Source: Draconibacterium sp.
GTDB lineage: Bacteria > Bacteroidota > Bacteroidia > Bacteroidales > Prolixibacteraceae
NCBI GenBank assembly: GCA_027011835.1
Contig: JALUZN010000174.1
Location: 1-10,283 of the forward strand
Length of the DNA: 10,283 nt
Reading direction: 5' to 3'
The position numbers and the translations under genes are program-made. Positions within the stretch are counted from its first letter, which is position 1; each line of letters opens with the position of its first letter. A model generated the notes under the pieces. It worked only from the letters and a program-made list of their open reading frames with translations. It made no database searches and was not told where the DNA came from. Below, piece by piece: positions 1 through 7,209 of the stretch.

Positions 1-1623
1 ACTGTTTGGCGTGTAATGTATGGTAAAGTCGTTGTAATCGACATACGCCGTTCCGTTAAACGGAGATTGAATAACTTTTAAACTCAGCGAATCGATATTG
101 TTATCCGGGTCGATGTCGTTATCTAACACGGCAATTTTTACTTCTGTTTTGTACGATGTTGTGTCGTAATCGTCGACCGCTACCGGAGCATAAGTAAGTC
201 TGCTAACGTTTACTGTGTCCGATGAAGTACAGCCAAAAGTATCGGTTACTTCTAGGTAATACATTCCAAATCCGCTAACAACCGGATGTGCCGTATTTTC
301 GCCACTGTCGATTGTGCCGCTATTGGTTGTCCATAAATATTGAAGCGCTTTTCCAATGCTGGCACTTCCATCTAACATTGCCGTTTCGCCCTGGTACATC
401 GAAACATCGTCGCCGGCATTGGCAACAATTTCGGAGACGGTAATTTTTACCGAGTCGATTGCCGAAGCACCCAAATTATTGGTTACCGTTAATGTAAACA
501 GGGTAGTGTTTCCGGGTGTAAATACCGGTGTTGCACTTGTTGGGTCGTCGAGATTTTCACCGGGTTGCCACAAGAAACTGTAGGTAAGTCCGGGTTCTTT
601 TTGAACCGAAGCGTGCAATGTATAGGGATTGCAGGTGCCAATTGTTGTGTCGCGCCCGGCAGTCATAACAATATCTCCAACGTCAATAATTTTAATTTGT
701 TGAACAATAGTGTCGCTACCACAGCCATTTCCGTCGGTAGTATAAACATACAATGAATAATTACCGGGAGGGCCGTCCCATAAAACCGAAGCGGTTTCTT
801 TTTCAATGGCATCTAAATTGGTCGATGTTCCTTCTGCCGGAGTTACACTCCAGTAATACCGGGCATTTATTTTATTGCCGTGTATTAACTCTACAATGTG
901 CTCGACCAATGTTCCTTTGTAAACCTCGGTTATGTTGGTTGCAAACTGCAATTGCGGAGTGGCAAAAACAGTGTGTGTATATTTGTTCCTGTTTGTATCG
1001 GAAGGAATGACAGCGTTATTTTTATCTGTCGTATTTAACATAATCACTTCCACAAAATTGTCTTCTCCCTCGATTATATTAAACCAATCTTCGGAAATAT
1101 GTAAAAATTGGTTGTTAAATTCTACCGATTGTGTATGGCTGGTGCCGTTTACGGTAAATTCAACCTGAACAGGGAAATAGGCCGAATCTAATGGCGAATT
1201 ATTGTTGCCGTTAAAATCGACAGGAACTTCGAATCCGTTTCCATCGGTACTAAAACACGCACTGCCGGCCGGTTGAACAAACCCGGCGAGACGATTATTT
1301 TGCAAAACACGAATTGCCAATGCTTTTGCATTGGTGCATCCTCCTGCATCGGTTTCAGTAACTTTCAGATAGTAAAGACCAAGCTGTGGCCATTTAATGG
1401 AAACAGCGTTTGAGTCGCGATTCGAAATAAAATAAAATTCGTTGGGGGGAGCTTCAATATCGGGGTTAAAGTTTTTATAAACGCCCCAGATATAATTGTT
1501 CCCGGGGTGATGTTCGACAAAATGATTTGTCTCGGCACTTTCGTAAATAACAATAGCCTCCTGCGCTGCCCCAAATTGGGCAGCGAGGAGGGTAAATATC
1601 ATTATGAAAAATGCCTTATTCAA
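1..1623 (-). CDS. Secreted multidomain PKD/Ig-like protein, probable gliding/T9SS-associated surface anchor (3' end outside window)
   Basis: The frame is open for 541 codons and leaves the window without a stop, so the C-terminus is missing. I start it at TTG (1623-1621), directly after an in-frame TAG. This gives a proper signal peptide (NKAFF..., hydrophobic core about 5-15, cut before Q21). The first ATG (1602) would lose the Lys and half the core. Visible modules: PKD-like A at about 34-110 (W46, W78, ETDAGGC with C96); B at about 111-222 (C123); a second A-like module at about 225-315 (W258, W282, C301); two PKD/SprB-like Ig repeats at about 318-397 and 398-475 (AGRDTTI, ANAGDDVSM); and a bacterial Ig domain opening APVAVDD at 479. 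Known family pattern: proteins built this way often end in a gliding motility-associated (CHU_C) domain and sit beside a PorP/SprF gene; both would lie left of the window. Role inferred: surface anchor or adhesin. It follows the 272-residue gene by 10 bases. Confidence 0.85.
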   Translation of the reverse strand, partial: MNKAFFIMIFTLLAAQFGAAQEAIVIYESAETNHFVEHHPGNNYIWGVYKNFNPDIEAPPNEFYFISNRDSNAVSIKWPQLGLYYLKVTETDAGGCTNAKALAIRVLQNNRLAGFVQPAGSACFSTDGNGFEVPVDFNGNNNSPLDSAYFPVQVEFTVNGTSHTQSVEFNNQFLHISEDWFNIIEGEDNFVEVIMLNTTDKNNAVIPSDTNRNKYTHTVFATPQLQFATNITEVYKGTLVEHIVELIHGNKINARYYWSVTPAEGTSTNLDAIEKETASVLWDGPPGNYSLYVYTTDGNGCGSDTIVQQIKIIDVGDIVMTAGRDTTIGTCNPYTLHASVQKEPGLTYSFLWQPGENLDDPTSATPVFTPGNTTLFTLTVTNNLGASAIDSVKITVSEIVANAGDDVSMYQGETAMLDGSASIGKALQYLWTTNSGTIDSGENTAHPVVSGFGMYYLEVTDTFGCTSSDTVNVSRLTYAPVAVDDYDTTSYKTEVKIAVLDNDIDPDNNIDSLSLKVIQSPFNGTAYVDYNDFTIHYTPNS

Positions 1624-1640
1624 CTAACTGTTTTTAGTTG
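1621..1640 (-). promoter_or_regulatory. Stem-loop spanning the stop of one gene and the TTG start of the next
   Basis: On the minus strand CAACTAA (1640-1634) and TTAGTTG (1627-1621) form a perfect 7-bp inverted repeat around a 6-base loop. The left arm contains the TAA stop of the 272-residue gene, and the right arm ends with the TTG start of the partial gene. No U-tract follows directly, so it does not look like an intrinsic terminator. I infer translational coupling: a ribosome finishing the upstream gene would open the stem and expose the weak start. The stem is AU-rich and therefore weak, and its function is unproven. Confidence 0.45.
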
Positions 1641-2452
1641 GTTTGAATTCCGGTTGTATGCGGTCTTGCAACATTAGTATCGTCAACATATGTTCCAGTG
1701 GTATTATCAGATACACCATTATTTGCTTTACCATTCGAAATAGTTGCTGTAGCAGTATAGTCAGCAGCAGTTCCGGCAGCATCGGTTGCATTTGTAAAGT
1801 CGTTTGTATTATCTATAACATAAGTAATAGTTACCGGATTATTATCACTAACAGTAACCAGTGTTCCTGACATAGAACCATTTGCAGAGAATGAAACATT
1901 TGACGCATCGAGACCAGTATAACCGGCAAAAGCAATAGCTAAATCAAACTCATATCCTGAATAAGAAGTACTTAATCCTGAAGGAGTAACAGTAAATTCT
2001 ACAGTTGCATTTCCATGGTCGTAATGAATTACACTAGCATCTCCTGCATCAATAGAAGCTGTTACCGCTCCATCGTAGCATTGTGTTGCATTAGCTGCTG
2101 CAATTGTTAGATAGAATGGACTGGCTGTAATCTGTACTGCTAAAACTTTTTCGTTTGAACATCCATTTGCATCGGTTTCAAGAACATGAACATAATACCA
2201 ATCTCCAACTGTTACTGTTGATGCCCAGGTAATGTCGGTAGCTGCAGCGGCTGGAGATGCAATTGTTGCATCGGTTGTAGCGGTTGTTAAATCTCCTTTT
2301 GTAACCGACCATGCCATAGTGTTACCATTGTCGGTAATAGAGTAATGGTGTGTTGCTCCCGGCGCCGGGTTTGTTCCGGTACTTTGTGCAAACAAATTCG
2401 AACTAACTGCAGTGATTAAAACTGCTGCGAAAAATAAAACTAACTTTTTCAT
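1634..2452 (-). CDS. Small secreted two-module PKD-like protein with PHTTGI tail (272 aa)
   Basis: I do not recognise a named family. The signal peptide is clear: MKKLVLFF, a hydrophobic stretch to about residue 19, then NLFA|Q with cleavage before Q23. The mature protein is about 250 residues and has two parts. Module A (about 30-108) is PKD-like: GATHHYSIT, W48, ITW76, then YYVHVLETDANGC with C98. Module B (about 109-260) carries C125, 26 residues after C98, then a VEFTV strand and Ser/Thr/Asn/Asp-rich strands. The last residues are RPHTTGIQTN. A, B and tail match the 253-residue neighbour. No transmembrane helix, lipobox, catalytic motif or typical T9SS C-terminal domain is visible. The gene follows the 253-residue gene by 122 bp and precedes the partial gene by 10 bp, so co-expression is likely. 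Inference: an exported structural subunit of a surface assembly, perhaps disulphide-stabilised. Confidence 0.85.
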   Translation of the reverse strand: MKKLVLFFAAVLITAVSSNLFAQSTGTNPAPGATHHYSITDNGNTMAWSVTKGDLTTATTDATIASPAAAATDITWASTVTVGDWYYVHVLETDANGCSNEKVLAVQITASPFYLTIAAANATQCYDGAVTASIDAGDASVIHYDHGNATVEFTVTPSGLSTSYSGYEFDLAIAFAGYTGLDASNVSFSANGSMSGTLVTVSDNNPVTITYVIDNTNDFTNATDAAGTAADYTATATISNGKANNGVSDNTTGTYVDDTNVARPHTTGIQTN

Positions 2453-2526
2453 AATGATAAATTTTAAATGTTTAAATAATTAATAATTGTAAAATGTTTA
2501 TTTGTAAAAATTGTTATTGCTATTTA

Positions 2527-2547
2527 TACTCATCCACAGGGTGAGTA
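2527..2547 (-). promoter_or_regulatory. Intergenic stem-loop between the two small paralogues
   Basis: On the minus strand TACTCACCC and GGATGAGTA form a 9-position stem with one C-A mismatch around a 3-base loop, starting about 27 bases after the stop of the 253-residue gene. It is followed by ATAAATAG rather than a U-tract, so it is not a standard intrinsic terminator. It could act as a partial attenuator or an mRNA 3'-end stabiliser that sets different levels for the flanking subunits. The remaining 122-bp spacer is AT-rich, and I saw no TAnnTTTG promoter box in it. Confidence 0.3.
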
Positions 2548-2574
2548 ATCTAATTTATGTTTTCTTCTTTTTAA

Positions 2575-3336
2575 TTAATCGGTTGTAATATCTGAAGTAT
2601 TTGGCAACGCATTAATGGTTTGAGTTGCATTCCAATCATCAGTGTCTACATCAGGTGTATCGTAATCCAACTCTTTTGCCGCAGTAATGGCTAGCGCAAC
2701 CGACTGAGCTGTAAATGCATCTCCGGTAACATCCATCGTAATGTTAACCGTTCCGTTTCCATTTGTACTTGTAATTCCTGTAAGATGGTAGGGGCCGCTT
2801 CCTGTTAAAGTACCATTTGTTGCTGCAACACTTGCAATTGTTGCTGTTCCGGCAGGTGTAAGCGTAAAGTCAATTTCCCAATTGGGGCTCCAACCAGCAT
2901 TCGCAGTAGTCATATCAACTGTAAACGTAATAGAAGTTGTTGCGTTGCCTGTTGGGTTTACTGTTCCATCTTTGGCATTACAGGTTGCTGCCGGATTGGA
3001 AGTACTCACATCGAACGTATTTGCCGAAACAACAACTGTTGCCTGTTTTGTTGTAACACAGTTTGTATTTGCATCAGTTTCAGAAAATTGTACATGATAG
3101 GTTCCTGCCGCAGTCCAGGTAATATTCACAGTTTCGGTGGCAGCACCCGAGTTAATTGTATAACCTGCAGCTTCAACAATACTCCATGCAAGAGTATTAT
3201 TTGTTGCATCGTCAGCAGTAACCGTGTAGTCGTGTGTAGAACCAACCAGAGGAGTTAATCCTCCTTGTGCCATAGCAACGTTGCTAACCAGTATAAACGC
3301 TACGGCTGTAATTAAATAAGTTAAAGTCTTTTTCAT
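2575..3336 (-). CDS. Small secreted two-module PKD-like protein with PNTSDI tail (253 aa)
   Basis: This is a paralogue of the 272-residue neighbour and I do not recognise a named family. I start at the ATG at 3336-3334, which gives a compact signal peptide (MKKTLTYLIT, core to about residue 18, VAMA|Q with cleavage before Q24) after an A-rich leader. An ATG at 3366 in the same frame would add ten polar residues before it. Module A (about 28-103) has VGSTHDYTVT, W51, ITW74 and HVQFSETDANTNC with C93. Module B (about 104-240) has C119, 25 residues after C93, plus ITFTV and WEIDF strands. The protein ends INALPNTSDITTD, close to the VPNTGDIIPD end of the 1220-residue protein encoded 63 bp upstream. 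No enzyme motif, membrane helix or classical T9SS sorting domain is visible. Inference: a structural subunit of a surface fibre or layer. Confidence 0.85.
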   Translation of the reverse strand: MKKTLTYLITAVAFILVSNVAMAQGGLTPLVGSTHDYTVTADDATNNTLAWSIVEAAGYTINSGAATETVNITWTAAGTYHVQFSETDANTNCVTTKQATVVVSANTFDVSTSNPAATCNAKDGTVNPTGNATTSITFTVDMTTANAGWSPNWEIDFTLTPAGTATIASVAATNGTLTGSGPYHLTGITSTNGNGTVNITMDVTGDAFTAQSVALAITAAKELDYDTPDVDTDDWNATQTINALPNTSDITTD

Positions 3337-3399
3337 TTTATTGTTTTTTAAAGTTTGTAAATTCATCTGTTTATCTTATTTCTAATTTTTATCAAATAA

Positions 3400-6300
3400 T
3401 TAATCGGGAATTATATCCCCAGTATTTGGCACTCCATAAAGAGTAGCCGTATCGCTGTTATTTCCTGTATTTGTTTCGGCCACACCACAATTGTCTTTTA
3501 CATTTGTAAGTGTAATCGTATAGGTTTTATTTGTTGCTGTTTCGTTGCTCATGGTGTAGCTAATTTGAATGTTACCGGTTGCGTTTACGTTTGTTCCGGT
3601 TTGTACATCAGTAGTCCCGTCGTTAATGGTATAGTCGTAGCTCCAGTTGTTCGAACCGTGTAATAAATTTATGTCCCAGGTAATTGTGGTTGTCGAGCCG
3701 GTTTCGCCGCTTTGGCAACTGTTGCCCAAATCAACTACTTCAATATCGATAATTGCCGTAGGTTGTACCGTTACAGTTTGGTTGCAGGTAGCGCTATTCC
3801 CGGCATCGTCGGTAACGGTCCAGGTTACTGTTGTATTTCCAATTGCGTAAGGTTCGTTAGCGTTATTGGAAACCGATGCCACATTACAGTTATCGGAAGT
3901 TGTTGGAGTTCCTAATGCAACTCCGCTTGCTGTACACAGTCCGGCATCGGGATTTACCGTTACATTTGCGGGGCAGGTAATTGTCGGGTCTTCGGTATCT
4001 TCAACAGTTATTGTTCCGTTTGCGGTAGTTGTTCCGCATCCTCCGGTTAATGTAACTGTGTAATTAAAAGTTCCGAATGTTGTTGAGGCTCCGCTAATTG
4101 TAACCACATCGGCAGCCCAGTTACCGGTAACACCCGGAGGTAGTCCGCTAAATGTTGCACCGGTTGCACCGGTTGTTGAATATGTAATATTGGTTATTGC
4201 TGTGTTGAGGCAAACCGATTGGTTATCGGTTCCGGTAGCCGAAGTTAGTGCAATAGTGTTATCAGCGGCAACCGTCCATTTTGTATAATTCCAGCTTCCG
4301 TTATTACAGCCCGAGCCGGTGGCAGTTCTGCGTGTTCTTATTTGAATCATATCAGCTCCAACCATTCCGGCAGTTGCTGTTATATTGTTTCCCGGAGTAT
4401 AACTGCTCCAGTTTGATGCACCATCGGTTGAGAATTCATAAACATCGGCAACAGTTCCCGTTCCGCCGCTTCCTCCCGAAAATGTTGCAGAAACATCGTC
4501 GCCAATACAAATTGTTGAACCATCGGCGGGAGTTGGATTGATGGTTTGTGAAACAGGGTCGGGGACAATGTTGTATGTTTTTGTTGTTGAATATCCGGTG
4601 CTTCCACATCCATCGGTAATTTTTAATCGATAGCAAATTGTATTTGTTAATGCCGGTGGATTAAAGCTTAACGATGTTGTGTTTCCATCCTGAGCAGTTG
4701 CATTAATCCATGTTCCTGTACAGTCGGTTGACTCTTCCCATTGATAAGTGTAATTTCCATCACCCCCCGAGGGAGCACCTACATGAAATGTAGGAGGATT
4801 TCCTCCCGAACACATCTCAACAACGGAAGCTCCGCCAACTGTGCCGCTTGTTATTGTTGTGCTGTAAATATCTATTGTAACTGTATTCGAATAATCAACC
4901 GCACAAGTTCCGCTTGTTACTGCGGCACGGTAATAAGTTGTTGCCGCTAATGTGCCCATTTGCGCACCGGTTAACGGTGTTGCTGTTGCACCGCTAATAT
5001 CGGAAAACGAACTGTTATCGGATGAAACCTGCCACTGAATAGCGCCTGTTTGTCCAGTCAGAGTTATGTTTGCCGGTGTTTCACCACTACAAATTGTTTG
5101 GTCGGTTGCAGCTGTTCCTCCAACACTTGTTGGGTCAACGGTAATAGTGGCACTGCTCGAAACGGTATTCGAACAGTTGGCATCGGTTACCGAAACAATT
5201 TCGTATATAGTTGTTGTAGTAGGAGTTAATGTAAATGTTTCCGGATTATTTGTAATATTCTGGACTGTTGGCTGGGCAACTCCATTGGCTGTATAGTCGA
5301 AATCCCAAGGCCCGGTTCCGGTAAAAGTTACTGTTAAATCGGCACTGCCTCCCGTACAAATTGTAGCACTGCCCGTAATTATTGCAGTGGGTAGCGGGTT
5401 AACAGTAATAGTTGCAATTCCGCAACTACCTGCTGTAATACAGCTTCCTTCGCCGCGTACATAATATGTTGTGGTTGAGGAGACATTATTTAGTGTAAAT
5501 GACGAAGTAGTGGTTGTTCCAACCTGCGTTCCCCCGCAACTTTCGGTGTAGATAACCCATTGCGATGCAGAGTTTAAATTGCCCGAAATAAGAAGGGTAA
5601 CATCGTCTCCCGAACAAATAGGATTTGCAGAAAAAGAAACTGTTGGAACATTGGGATTTTTACAGATGTTTACCGTGTAGTCTTCAACTTCACCATCAAA
5701 ATTAGTTTGACAAGATGTTGGATAACTATTATATCGCGTAGAAACTCTCATCCGGGTATTCCCTATAACCGCTCCATTTGGCACTATAACACTTAAAGGA
5801 GAGTTTGAAGAAGCTCCATCGGATACGTTATTTGCTGTTCCTAAGTCATATTCTTCTCCTGCATCTGTAAAATCTCCGTTATGATTCCAGTCAATCCACA
5901 CTATTGCAGTATTGGTATAATTTCCGTCGGTATTAATATTAACAGTTAAATCATAAGAATATCCTATAACTATATTTGTTGATTGCGAGGTATAATCACT
6001 GTATCCGACGGTTTTAACACCTGTAGAATTATTTATTGTATTAAAATTAACAAGAGTTACACAATCGAGGTAGTCCATATTTCCCGAAGAGGGACAATAA
6101 TCTTGTACAGTAATATAATTAGTTTTTGTCTCTGAATCAGAAGAAGAACAGTTATTTGTAGTAGTAAGCGATACATCAAACGTTCCGGTTGTGTTATAAG
6201 TAATAACCGGGTTTTGCAGGGTACTCGTTGCCGGCGTTCCTCCTGCAAACGTCCACGACCACGATGTTGGACTGCCTGTTGAGTTGTCGGTAAAGGTTAT

Positions 6301-7062
6301 TGTAGTACCCGGAATTATGTAAGTATTAGGAGTAGTAAAACCTGCCTGTACCTCAGCGCATGAAGTAATTTTAATATTATCTACTGATACAGGAGGAGGA
6401 GAACCAGTATTATTGTCATTTTGCCATGTAAAGATCAACCTGAAAGATGTTCCCGCAAACGAAGGGTCTAAATCAAAAGTTACTAAAGCATAATTTGAAA
6501 TTGTATTTGTTTGAGTGTAAACTAATGTTGCCCCAGGGAAATTTGTAGACCATTGTGCTGGAGTTCCTGCTGTTGGGGTAACAGTTATTGGGGCAGTATA
6601 TATAAGAAGTCTATCGTAGCCAGCCTCTCCAATACCTTTGATATAAAACGAAAGAGTAATTTTGCTTTCTCCTGCCGGAACAGTTATATCCCTATAAAAA
6701 TGGGAAGTTTGGTCGGTATTAATATTGTAATTATTAGTTGTTCCATTATTGGTAATATAAGCACTTCTGTTACCAGAATACTTTGTATCTGTACCAACTA
6801 CCCAATAATTTGTATTATCATTAACTTCCGTCCAGCCATTGGCTGAGAATGTTGTACCATTTTCAAAACCTCCATCTCCTGCAGGATCAACTAAAACTGT
6901 TTGTCCATTAGCAATAAACCCGGTTCTCCATAGCAAAAGCATAACAAACCCAAGCACAATAAATACCTTTTTATTGTTGCCGGTTTTGATTATGAATTGT
7001 CTTTGATTCCCCCCTCCGGAAAATCTTGAAAAATTAATTATTTTACTATTCCCCAAATTCAT
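3400..7062 (-). CDS. Large secreted multidomain adhesin: jelly-roll, PKD, GEVED, Ig-like repeats, HYR, module B (1220 aa)
   Basis: First gene of the operon. A 31-residue polar N-terminus precedes a hydrophobic stretch (33-51), and cleavage is likely before Q54 (IANG|Q). No ATG lies between M1 and M41, and a start at M41 would lack Lys, so M1 is kept. Domains in order: jelly-roll/MAM-like (about 55-235, GGFENG... to VDNIKITSC); canonical PKD (237-320, WSWTFAGGTP); GEVED domain (about 325-466, WIDWNHNGDF, FDGEVEDY), often Asp-rich and possibly Ca-binding; five or six Ig-like repeats (about 470-1020) whose starts carry a Cys near GD, GG or GE; a hyalin repeat HYR (about 1021-1099, CPANVTVN, SDNC, DDAGNSATC); and a B-like module (1100-1220) ending VPNTGDIIPD. 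Such domains mediate carbohydrate or protein contacts in known relatives. No protease or glycosidase domain is seen. Inference: the main adhesive or structural component on the cell surface. The export route past the outer membrane is unknown, since no standard T9SS C-terminal domain is visible. Confidence 0.9.
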   Translation of the reverse strand: MNLGNSKIINFSRFSGGGNQRQFIIKTGNNKKVFIVLGFVMLLLWRTGFIANGQTVLVDPAGDGGFENGTTFSANGWTEVNDNTNYWVVGTDTKYSGNRSAYITNNGTTNNYNINTDQTSHFYRDITVPAGESKITLSFYIKGIGEAGYDRLLIYTAPITVTPTAGTPAQWSTNFPGATLVYTQTNTISNYALVTFDLDPSFAGTSFRLIFTWQNDNNTGSPPPVSVDNIKITSCAEVQAGFTTPNTYIIPGTTITFTDNSTGSPTSWSWTFAGGTPATSTLQNPVITYNTTGTFDVSLTTTNNCSSSDSETKTNYITVQDYCPSSGNMDYLDCVTLVNFNTINNSTGVKTVGYSDYTSQSTNIVIGYSYDLTVNINTDGNYTNTAIVWIDWNHNGDFTDAGEEYDLGTANNVSDGASSNSPLSVIVPNGAVIGNTRMRVSTRYNSYPTSCQTNFDGEVEDYTVNICKNPNVPTVSFSANPICSGDDVTLLISGNLNSASQWVIYTESCGGTQVGTTTTSSFTLNNVSSTTTYYVRGEGSCITAGSCGIATITVNPLPTAIITGSATICTGGSADLTVTFTGTGPWDFDYTANGVAQPTVQNITNNPETFTLTPTTTTIYEIVSVTDANCSNTVSSSATITVDPTSVGGTAATDQTICSGETPANITLTGQTGAIQWQVSSDNSSFSDISGATATPLTGAQMGTLAATTYYRAAVTSGTCAVDYSNTVTIDIYSTTITSGTVGGASVVEMCSGGNPPTFHVGAPSGGDGNYTYQWEESTDCTGTWINATAQDGNTTSLSFNPPALTNTICYRLKITDGCGSTGYSTTKTYNIVPDPVSQTINPTPADGSTICIGDDVSATFSGGSGGTGTVADVYEFSTDGASNWSSYTPGNNITATAGMVGADMIQIRTRRTATGSGCNNGSWNYTKWTVAADNTIALTSATGTDNQSVCLNTAITNITYSTTGATGATFSGLPPGVTGNWAADVVTISGASTTFGTFNYTVTLTGGCGTTTANGTITVEDTEDPTITCPANVTVNPDAGLCTASGVALGTPTTSDNCNVASVSNNANEPYAIGNTTVTWTVTDDAGNSATCNQTVTVQPTAIIDIEVVDLGNSCQSGETGSTTTITWDINLLHGSNNWSYDYTINDGTTDVQTGTNVNATGNIQISYTMSNETATNKTYTITLTNVKDNCGVAETNTGNNSDTATLYGVPNTGDIIPD

Positions 7063-7180
7063 AAAACAATAAAAACAGGAAAGGTTATATCACCCGTAAA
7101 TCCTTTGTTTTTACATTTACATTTTTTTAAAAAAATAAAGGAATTGTAAGACCCTCTCCCCTTTATTTTGTTTTTGCAAA

Positions 7181-7209
7181 CAAAAATAGAAAATGTTGTC
7201 AATTACAAT
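7181..7209 (-). promoter_or_regulatory. Candidate Bacteroidota-type promoter for the surface-protein operon
   Basis: On the minus strand TATTTTTG (7188-7181) fits the Bacteroidota -7 consensus TAnnTTTG. An ATTG (7209-7206) lies 17 bases upstream as a weak -33 element; the consensus is TTTG about 19-21 bases away, so the match is imperfect. Transcription would start near 7175 and leave a leader of about 110 bases, which contains a T7A7 palindrome. I saw no other TAnnTTTG box on this strand between the start codon and 7370. Confidence 0.35.

Noticed and set aside
1365..1574. Minus-strand frame of 69 codons inside the start of the partial gene
   Set aside because: It overlaps the real, longer frame in a different phase. 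The chosen frame gives a signal peptide and PKD-like repeats; this one gives no coherent protein.
1621..1640. Hairpin considered as an intrinsic terminator between the last two operon genes
   Set aside because: The stem is AU-rich, has no immediate U-tract and covers the next gene's start, which suits coupling better than termination.
3400..3429. PNTGD/PNTSD tails read as LPxTG-type sortase signals
   Set aside because: No hydrophobic helix or positive tail follows the motif and the organism appears Gram-negative, so sortase anchoring does not fit.
7077..7145. T7A7 palindrome flanked by CCTTT and AAAGG, considered as a terminator
   Set aside because: It lies between divergent genes, where no transcript needs to end, and the flanking arms pair poorly. 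Probably just AT-rich leader sequence.
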